From an uncultured Collinsella sp. (lineage in GTDB: Bacteria > Actinomycetota > Coriobacteriia > Coriobacteriales > Coriobacteriaceae): DNA of 11,094 bases. Of the stretch, positions 6,733 to 11,094 are shown piece after piece. The stretch lies in NCBI GenBank assembly GCA_900542235.1, contig UQNB01000065.1, positions 1 through 11,094 on the forward strand. The letters are read 5' to 3'. The position numbers and the translations under genes are program-made. Below the pieces are notes generated by a model. The model ran no database searches. It was not told where the DNA came from and saw nothing but the letters and a program-made list of their open reading frames with translations. Position 1 is the stretch's first letter. Each line of letters opens with the position of its first letter.

Positions 6733-6776
6733 GCGCAAGGCGCCTTGGCGCCGCAGCGGCCGCCTGCGCAGCAGGC
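6733..6776. other. GC-rich inverted-repeat spacer between the two repeat copies
   Basis: The ~84-base spacer (6694-6777) is not repeated elsewhere in the window. It holds GCGCA-A-GGCG (6733-6742) against CGCCTGCGC (6761-6769), a GGCGCC-TT-GGCGCC pair, and GCCTGC-GCA-GCAGGC (6762-6776), a hairpin ending one base before repeat copy 2. The nested foldback resembles an extragenic palindrome or recombination junction; I cannot assign it. Confidence 0.5.
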
Positions 6777-6777
6777 T

Positions 6778-6870
6778 GACCCCCTGACGGCCCACCAAAG
6801 CATGTTAAAGAGACTGGCTTCGGCTGGTCGCTTTTTTGTTGACCTCGCATGGGGTCGAACCCGAAAGGGC
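6778..6870 (+). repeat. Direct repeat copy 2: truncated tRNA-Lys 3' end plus diverged terminator
   Basis: The second copy again starts at GACCCCCTGACGGCCCACC (6778-6796), but the preceding tRNA bases are absent, so only 17 bases of the tRNA-Lys body (T-loop to discriminator) remain. It ends 10 bases before the dinD stop codon at 6881. The copy period is 178 bases. It looks like the scar of a site-specific integration at the tRNA 3' end, or a partial duplication of a tRNA-terminator cassette. Confidence 0.9.
6807..6837. terminator. Duplicated terminator hairpin facing the dinD-like gene
   Basis: AAAGAGACTGGC (6807-6818) pairs with GCTGGTCGCTTT (6823-6834) around a TTCG tetraloop, with one A-G mismatch and two G-U pairs. 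Six T follow on the + strand. With the first terminator in place it is not needed by the tRNA genes. Read on the - strand it has a weaker T-rich tail, and it may end the dinD transcript. Confidence 0.65.
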
Positions 6871-6880
6871 ACAGCCGCTT

Positions 6881-7741
6881 TCACAGATCGAGCCTACCCT
6901 GGGGATCGGTAAAACCGTCAGTACCCTCCTTGAGTTTCTTCTCGTCTGCCTTCACGCGACGCTCGAGCTTCTTTGTATCTTCGGCAGGCGGTAGGTTCTC
7001 GGGTACAATTCCGCGGTCGATGAGGCTGCCACGCACGCTTGTGTTGTTCTCGACGTGCTCTTGCTTGATCTGGTCCAGACCGTACAGGTCGTGTTCCTCG
7101 GCGTTGAAGGCCGTCATCGAGTTCGTAAGGTCCTTTGCTTTGATGAGAACATCGGCTAGCCTGTCCGCCAATGCCGAGCTCTTGGATACGCCGAGCTGTT
7201 GCTTCATTTCCGCCGTGCTTCTGCCGCCGAATAACGCTTCATCGCCCTTCGACTTGATGATTGCGAATCCTTTGGAGTCCACGCCGCGTTTGAACGCAAT
7301 ACCCGAGAGCTGTTTCTCTGAATCAGATAGCGAGTGGCGCGCCTGCAAGCGCTGAATCTCTGCGAATCGCTGCTCTATGAGCTCTTGGCGGCGCGTCTGC
7401 ACGGCGAAGTACGCCTGTGCGAGCGCGATTTCTTGCTTGTTTGAATCTCCGTTCTGGGCGATTAAATAGCATGCATAGCGCGTAAGTTTGTAGTCTTTAA
7501 CCGCGCGAGCGGCGACACCGGCAGTTACCATTTTCGTGGTGTCACGAAAATGGGAATCAACTGGAGTTTTGTTTGTTTCGCACGAGACTTTTGCCCTCTT
7601 AACAACTTCGGCAAAGTTCTCCCATCGAGTGTACCCCATGGGTTCCATTAAATCGCGTGCGAGCCAATACTCAACGCCGTCTTCCACATTGGCATAGCTA
7701 TCAAGTTTGACACGCCACTTCTCGATATCTCTACTGTCCAT
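6881..7741 (-). CDS. dinD: DinD-like DNA-damage-inducible protein
   Basis: A 286-aa soluble protein resembling E. coli DinD (274 aa), an SOS-induced protein reported to act on RecA filaments. The N-terminal part is BRO-N / antirepressor-like (YWLARDLMEPMGYTRWENF, 25-43). The hallmark DinD block follows: LTRYACYLIAQNGD (86-99) and AYFAVQTRRQEL (110-121). The middle has KGDEALFGG and the C-terminus RGIVPENLPPAEDTKKLERR, matching the DinD tail with its PEELP-like motif. The ATG at 7741 has a strong AGGAGGAG site. The gene looks less GC-rich than its neighbours, and it abuts a tRNA-Lys 3'-end duplication, so horizontal acquisition is likely. No canonical LexA box of either the CTGT-N8-ACAG or GAAC-N4-GTTC type was found upstream. 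A phage antirepressor is the alternative, but the extended match favours DinD. Confidence 0.85.
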   Translation of the reverse strand: MDSRDIEKWRVKLDSYANVEDGVEYWLARDLMEPMGYTRWENFAEVVKRAKVSCETNKTPVDSHFRDTTKMVTAGVAARAVKDYKLTRYACYLIAQNGDSNKQEIALAQAYFAVQTRRQELIEQRFAEIQRLQARHSLSDSEKQLSGIAFKRGVDSKGFAIIKSKGDEALFGGRSTAEMKQQLGVSKSSALADRLADVLIKAKDLTNSMTAFNAEEHDLYGLDQIKQEHVENNTSVRGSLIDRGIVPENLPPAEDTKKLERRVKADEKKLKEGTDGFTDPQGRLDL

Positions 7742-7769
7742 ATCTCCTCCTCGCTGGCCTATTGTCTAT

Positions 7770-7796
7770 GCGGGCTTTGCCCGCTCTGTATTCAGA
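7770..7796 (-). promoter_or_regulatory. Hairpin and dyad in the dinD upstream region
   Basis: A perfect GCGGGC-TTT-GCCCGC hairpin (7770-7784) lies 29 nt before the dinD start. Next to it is a TCTG-TATT-CAGA dyad (7785-7796). The arrangement could be an operator plus a leader hairpin. I could not find a convincing -35/-10 pair, so the promoter is unassigned. Confidence 0.4.
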
Positions 7797-7824
7797 ATTA
7801 GGATACGCTGCCGTGCGGACACGA

Positions 7825-7860
7825 ATGGGCCCCGTGCCACTTCGAGTTCACGGGGCCCAT
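7825..7860 (-). terminator. Perfect 12-bp hairpin downstream of the flavoprotein gene, no T-tract
   Basis: ATGGGCCCCGTG (7825-7836) pairs perfectly with CACGGGGCCCAT (7849-7860) around a 12-nt loop. It lies 42 nt past the flavoprotein stop on the same strand. Neither side has a run of T, so it is not a classic intrinsic terminator. It may be a tailless terminator, an mRNA 3'-end stabiliser, or a barrier insulating dinD. Confidence 0.5.
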
Positions 7861-7902
7861 AGATATCGATTAGTTGTGTTTTGCTTTAGATAGGTGTCCA
7901 GT

Positions 7903-9429
7903 TTAATTCGCTCGGCAGTGCGATCCGAGACTTTCGGTCCGCTTGTGCATGGCTTTGACCATCTCCGTTGCCAGCTGATTCTGCGATTGCAGGCGGGCGA
8001 GGGCTGCGATCTCGCTGTCATTGGCATGCGGCTTGCTCAGCGCCGTTGCCTCGTCTTTCAGGCTTTCAAGCTGTTGCAGGGCCTTGGATAGACCTGCTTC
8101 GGTCCTGTTGATCATGCAATAGGTGCTCATCGTGTGCTTAAGGCTGTGTGTCAGGCGTTCGGCATCTGTTGTGGCAATGCCATACTGGGGGTGGGCAATA
8201 TCCATCGGAGCGGCCGCCTCGGGAGCGTCCAGTGCTGCTCGAGCCGCCGATGCGCCCGCGATACGCCCGAATACGATGCCATTGGCGCTCGACAGGCCTC
8301 CGATGCGGTCGGTGCCGTGCATGCCGCCTGTTGCCTCACCGCAGGCGTAGAGGCCCTCAACGCCCGTGTACGCGGTCTTGTCGATTTTGATACCGCCGTT
8401 GGCGGCGTGGGCATACATCGCCACGCGCATCTCGTCGGTCGGCGCGATGCCGTGCTCGTCTTGTAGCCAGGTGGCAAAGGTCTGCACAAACTCGGGGACA
8501 TTCTCTCGCGGGAAGTCGTAGTGGAGCGCCAGGCCTTCGGCGCCTGCCTGATCGATGGCGAGATCGATAGCGCGGGAAGCCAGGCGCGAAGTGAAGGGGC
8601 CATATCCAGAGCGCTGCTCGAGCAGGTCGTCCAGCTTGTCGTCGGCAATATCTACCGGCTGGTCTACATGTACGTAGCGCCAGGTTTTCTCGTTGAAGAC
8701 CAGGTTGCGCTTGGGCTCGATGAAACCGGGCATCATCTGCATGAACTCTATATTAGTAAGTGTTGCGCCGTGCGCCAGCGCGATGGCCTGCGAGGAGCTG
8801 AGCACATCAGCCGACGTAAGGCTGCGCTCGAACAGGCCGCCTGTGCCACCGGTTGCGATGATCGTGGCCTTGGCAGCAAAGGGCACGATTTGATTTTCGG
8901 TGAGGTCGTAGAGCACGGTTCCGGTTATTCTACCGTTCGTGTCCTCAACAAGGTCGATAAGCTCATGGCGGGGGAGCAGACGAATGCCGAGCGACTCGAT
9001 CCGGGCCGTCAGAGCGTCCTCAAGGGGCTTGCGGGTGAGGCCGCGCCACATGCGCGTTTTGTGGTCAAAGCAGGGGATAAACTGCTTTTGCTGAGCGCTC
9101 TCAGCGCTTTGCGGACGCTGGAGCTCAACGCCCAGGTCTTGCTCGAGCCATTCAATTGCCTGGGGAATGCCGTGCACAAACGTCTGGACAAGCTCGGGGT
9201 CGGCGACACCGCCGCCGACGGTCTGGATGGTGTCGATGAGGTCCTGCTCATCGTCTTCGTCGACGGGGCCAATAAGGCCGAGGCCCCAGGTTCCGGGGAA
9301 GAAGCTCGATCCACTCATAGTCTTGCCGGCGCTTGCCACAGTGACGGTTGCACCCGTGCGTGCCGCTTCGATGGCGGCGCAAAGGCCCGCAATGCCAGAT
9401 CCAATTACCAGTACATCAGTCGATTCCAT
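7903..9429 (-). CDS. FAD-dependent oxidoreductase, fumarate reductase / L-aspartate oxidase superfamily
   Basis: A 508-aa flavoprotein. The ATG at 9429 has GAAAGGA upstream and leads straight into the FAD dinucleotide-binding motif VLVIGSGIAG (7-16); the frame extends 19 codons further without a better start. The second FAD motif is TIIATGGTGGLF (189-200), and the C-terminal FAD region is GEATGGMHGTDRIGG (364-378). The SRLASR motif (281-286) and the C-terminal helical domain ending RTESLGSHCRAN match SdhA/FrdA/NadB proteins. No His lies in the GSSFFPGTWG region where FrdA binds FAD covalently, so FAD is probably non-covalent, as in NadB. The FMQMMPG segment (229-235) replaces the usual FxQxHPT, removing a substrate-binding His, while H341 and R375 remain. 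There is no signal peptide, haem motif or FMN domain, and no iron-sulfur or membrane-anchor partner is adjacent. Substrate unknown; calling it nadB is unsafe. Confidence 0.85.
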   Translation of the reverse strand: MESTDVLVIGSGIAGLCAAIEAARTGATVTVASAGKTMSGSSFFPGTWGLGLIGPVDEDDEQDLIDTIQTVGGGVADPELVQTFVHGIPQAIEWLEQDLGVELQRPQSAESAQQKQFIPCFDHKTRMWRGLTRKPLEDALTARIESLGIRLLPRHELIDLVEDTNGRITGTVLYDLTENQIVPFAAKATIIATGGTGGLFERSLTSADVLSSSQAIALAHGATLTNIEFMQMMPGFIEPKRNLVFNEKTWRYVHVDQPVDIADDKLDDLLEQRSGYGPFTSRLASRAIDLAIDQAGAEGLALHYDFPRENVPEFVQTFATWLQDEHGIAPTDEMRVAMYAHAANGGIKIDKTAYTGVEGLYACGEATGGMHGTDRIGGLSSANGIVFGRIAGASAARAALDAPEAAAPMDIAHPQYGIATTDAERLTHSLKHTMSTYCMINRTEAGLSKALQQLESLKDEATALSKPHANDSEIAALARLQSQNQLATEMVKAMHKRTESLGSHCRAN

Positions 9430-9617
9430 CGGATTCCTTTCTCGTCCGGCGCATTGTCGCACGGGTGATCGGCAATGGGGTCGCAAAGACTCGGCAAATC
9501 GGTAAAGGGCAAATATGGCAGGTGGGCGTCATGGACGCTCTGACGCTCCATCTCATCACATCTCGTATTTCGCCGCAACTGACATATCGGCATTAGCTAC
9601 TCTGCGTCAGTGTAAAC

Positions 9618-9650
9618 AAAAAGAGCCGCCACCTCGAAAGGTAGCGGCTC
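9618..9650 (-). terminator. Intrinsic terminator of the scaffold-GGGtGRT operon
   Basis: On the - strand GAGCCGCTACCT (9650-9639) pairs with AGGTGGCGGCTC (9634-9623) around TTCG, with one G-U pair, followed by TTTTT (9622-9618). It lies 34 nt past the GGGtGRT stop. The rest of the 255-base gap (9430-9684) must hold the flavoprotein promoter, but I could not place it with confidence. Confidence 0.9.
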
Positions 9651-9684
9651 CAAGCTCAACTATATGAGCATCGCGCGGGCGCGA

Positions 9685-10689
9685 TTAGGCCTTGAGGGCC
9701 TCCTCGACGGCGACAGCGCAAGCGACGGTGGCACCGACCATGGGGTTGTTGCCCATGCCGATGAGACCCATCATGTCAACGTGCGCAGGCACGGAGGAAG
9801 AACCGGCGAACTGGGCGTCGGAGTGCATACGGCCCATGGTGTCGGTCATGCCGTAAGAGGCAGGGCCGGCGCCCATGTTGTCCGGGTGCAGGGTACGGCC
9901 AGTGCCGCCACCAGAAGCGACGGAGAAGTACTTCTTGCCAGCCTCGAGGCGCTCCTTCTTGTAGGTGCCAGCGACGGGGTGCTGGAAGCGCGTGGGGTTG
10001 GTGGAGTTACCGGTGATCGAGATGTCGACGTTCTCGTGCCACATGATGGCAACGCCCTCGCGGACGTCGTCGGAGCCGTAGCAGTTAACGGCAGCGCGGG
10101 GACCATCGGAGTAGGGGATGGTCTCGACGACCTTGAGCTCGCCCGTGTAGTAGTCGAACTGGGTCTTCACGTAGGTGAAGCCGTTGATGCGGGCGATGAT
10201 CTGAGCAGCGTCCTTGCCCAGACCGTTGAGGATGACGCGCAGCGGCTTCTTGCGAGCCTTGTTGGCGTTCAGAGCCAGGCCGATAGCGCCCTCAGCGGCA
10301 GCGAAGGACTCGTGGCCGGCCAGGAAGGCGAAGCACTCGGTGTCGTCGGAGAGCAGCATAGCGCCCAGGTTGCCGTGGCCCAGACCGACCTTGCGGTCCT
10401 CGGCGACGGAGCCGGGAACGGTGAAGGCCTGGATGCCCTCGCCGATGATGGCGGCAGCCTCAGAAGCGGTCTTGGCGCCACGCTTGACAGCGAGAGCGCA
10501 GCCGAGGGTGTAGGCCCACTCGGCGTTCTGGAAGGCGATGGACTGGGTGTTGTTGACGATCTCACGCGGGTTGAAGCCCTTGTCGGTGCAGATCTGCAGA
10601 GCTTCCTCGAGGGAGGCGATGCCGTTGTCGGCGAGGCACTTGTTGATCTTGTCAGCGCGGCGCTCGTAACCTTCGAACGTAACAGTCAT
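9685..10689 (-). CDS. GGGtGRT family protein
   Basis: A 334-aa cytoplasmic protein of the family named for its GGGtGRT motif, here GGGTGRT at residues 260-266 within SVASGGGTGRTLHPDN. The family has no established biochemical function. The ATG at 10689 follows a strong GGGAGGGA site. Glycine-rich blocks include VGLGHGNLGAM (101-111) and GLIGMGNNPMVGA (308-320). Cysteines at 18, 34, 64, 119, 203 and 324 could bind metal, but they do not form a recognised CxxC cluster motif. There is no signal peptide or membrane segment. Codon use is strongly biased to a few codons (GCC, GAG, AAG, GTC), which suggests high expression. It lies 18 nt downstream of the iron-sulfur scaffold gene, its regular neighbour, so a shared role in iron-sulfur or redox chemistry is inferred. 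It ends at a strong terminator. Confidence 0.93.
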   Translation of the reverse strand: MTVTFEGYERRADKINKCLADNGIASLEEALQICTDKGFNPREIVNNTQSIAFQNAEWAYTLGCALAVKRGAKTASEAAAIIGEGIQAFTVPGSVAEDRKVGLGHGNLGAMLLSDDTECFAFLAGHESFAAAEGAIGLALNANKARKKPLRVILNGLGKDAAQIIARINGFTYVKTQFDYYTGELKVVETIPYSDGPRAAVNCYGSDDVREGVAIMWHENVDISITGNSTNPTRFQHPVAGTYKKERLEAGKKYFSVASGGGTGRTLHPDNMGAGPASYGMTDTMGRMHSDAQFAGSSSVPAHVDMMGLIGMGNNPMVGATVACAVAVEEALKA

Positions 10690-10707
10690 AGTTATTTCCC
10701 TCCCTTT

Positions 10708-11094
10708 CTACTCGTGAACCGGGAACACGCTGGCGACGGAGTGAGTCTCCTCGTCGGTGCGCGGGTCGATGTACTTGGCAGCGTTCTCCCACTGACCATA
10801 GTGGCCCATAGCGCCAGCGATGGCCTCCTCGGGGGTCTTGCCGGCCTTGACGGCGTCGGTGAACTTGCCGAGGTTCAGGAACTCGAATGCGATGATCTCG
10901 TTCTTGTCGTTGAGAGCCATGCGGGTGACGTAGCCCTGAGCGAGCTCAAGGTAACGAGCGCCCTTGGCCTTGGTGCCGAACATGGTGCCGACCTGAGAGC
11001 GAAGGCCCTTGCCGAGGTCGTCGAGGGAGGCGCCCACGGGCAGGCCGCCCTCGGAGAACGCGGTCTGGCTGCGGCCGTAAACGATCTGCAGGAA
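10708..11094 (-). CDS. Iron-sulfur cluster assembly scaffold protein, C-terminal part
   Basis: The C-terminal 128 residues of a gene whose start lies beyond the window; the frame is open to the last base. The sequence (FLQIVYGRSQTAFSEGG, LGKGLRSQVGTMFGTKAKG, RYLELAQGYVTRMAL, AMGHYGQWENAAKYIDPR) fits the NifU/IscU-like scaffold that usually precedes GGGtGRT. Members of that group carry an N-terminal IscU-like domain with cluster-ligand cysteines followed by a family-specific C-terminal region. The visible part contains no cysteine, so any ligands must lie in the missing N-terminus. The stop is 18 nt before the GGGtGRT start codon, with that gene's ribosome-binding site in between, so the two form an operon. 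Codon bias is as strong as in its partner. Confidence 0.8.
   Translation of the reverse strand, partial: FLQIVYGRSQTAFSEGGLPVGASLDDLGKGLRSQVGTMFGTKAKGARYLELAQGYVTRMALNDKNEIIAFEFLNLGKFTDAVKAGKTPEEAIAGAMGHYGQWENAAKYIDPRTDEETHSVASVFPVHE

Noticed and set aside
6694..6777. Insertion sequence or miniature transposable element between the repeats
   Set aside because: It has internal inverted repeats but no matching terminal inverted repeats and no target-site duplication that I can separate from the tRNA repeat itself.
6578..6850. 90-codon - strand frame across the tRNA-Lys repeats
   Set aside because: Its internal repeat (RGQQKSDQP twice) simply reflects the DNA duplication, and it overlaps a tRNA gene and two terminators.
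7785..7796. LexA (SOS) box upstream of dinD
   Set aside because: TCTG-TATT-CAGA does not fit the CTGT-N8-ACAG or GAAC-N4-GTTC consensus, so I report it only as an unassigned dyad.
8521..9468. 315-codon + strand frame opposite the flavoprotein
   Set aside because: Antisense shadow; no motif and no ribosome-binding site.

Overview
The window looks like chromosomal DNA from a GC-rich anaerobic actinobacterium. A Coriobacteriia genome of the Collinsella type is the most likely source. This is inferred from the high GC content, a Rho factor with a long low-complexity N-terminal extension of the actinobacterial kind, and a GGGtGRT protein next to its iron-sulfur scaffold partner, a pair seen in gut anaerobes. 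No database search was possible, so the genus is a guess from protein style.

Layout. (1) Positions 1-1779 (+): rho, open at its 5' end, ending at a strong intrinsic terminator. (2) Positions 1928-3981 (+): a two-gene unit with its own promoter and a leader of about 130 nt. It encodes an unrecognised 466-aa membrane-anchored, mostly disordered protein and a small VanZ-family membrane protein. The VanZ stop codon lies inside the stem of a perfect 18-bp bidirectional terminator. (3) Positions 4065-6278 (-): a ROK-family sugar kinase (probably fructokinase) and a class I/II PLP-dependent aminotransferase, separated by a terminator and so probably transcribed separately. (4) Positions 6389-6870 (+): a promoter, tRNA-His(GTG), tRNA-Lys(CTT) and a terminator. 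The tRNA-Lys 3' end plus its terminator is then repeated as a diverged second copy. (5) Positions 6881-7741 (-): a dinD-like SOS-type gene lying against that repeat. (6) Positions 7903-9429 (-): a flavoprotein of the succinate dehydrogenase / fumarate reductase / L-aspartate oxidase superfamily with an altered active-site motif. (7) Positions 9685-11094 (-): the GGGtGRT gene and, upstream of it, the C-terminal part of an iron-sulfur cluster scaffold gene that runs off the window.

Most of this is housekeeping or ordinary metabolism. The parts that deserve a second look are the tRNA-Lys/dinD junction, which looks like an old integration or rearrangement site; the GGGtGRT/scaffold pair, a conserved system of unknown function; the Rho extension with its 12-C homopolymer; and the unrecognised membrane protein paired with VanZ. 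I saw no CRISPR array, rRNA, insertion sequence or transposase.
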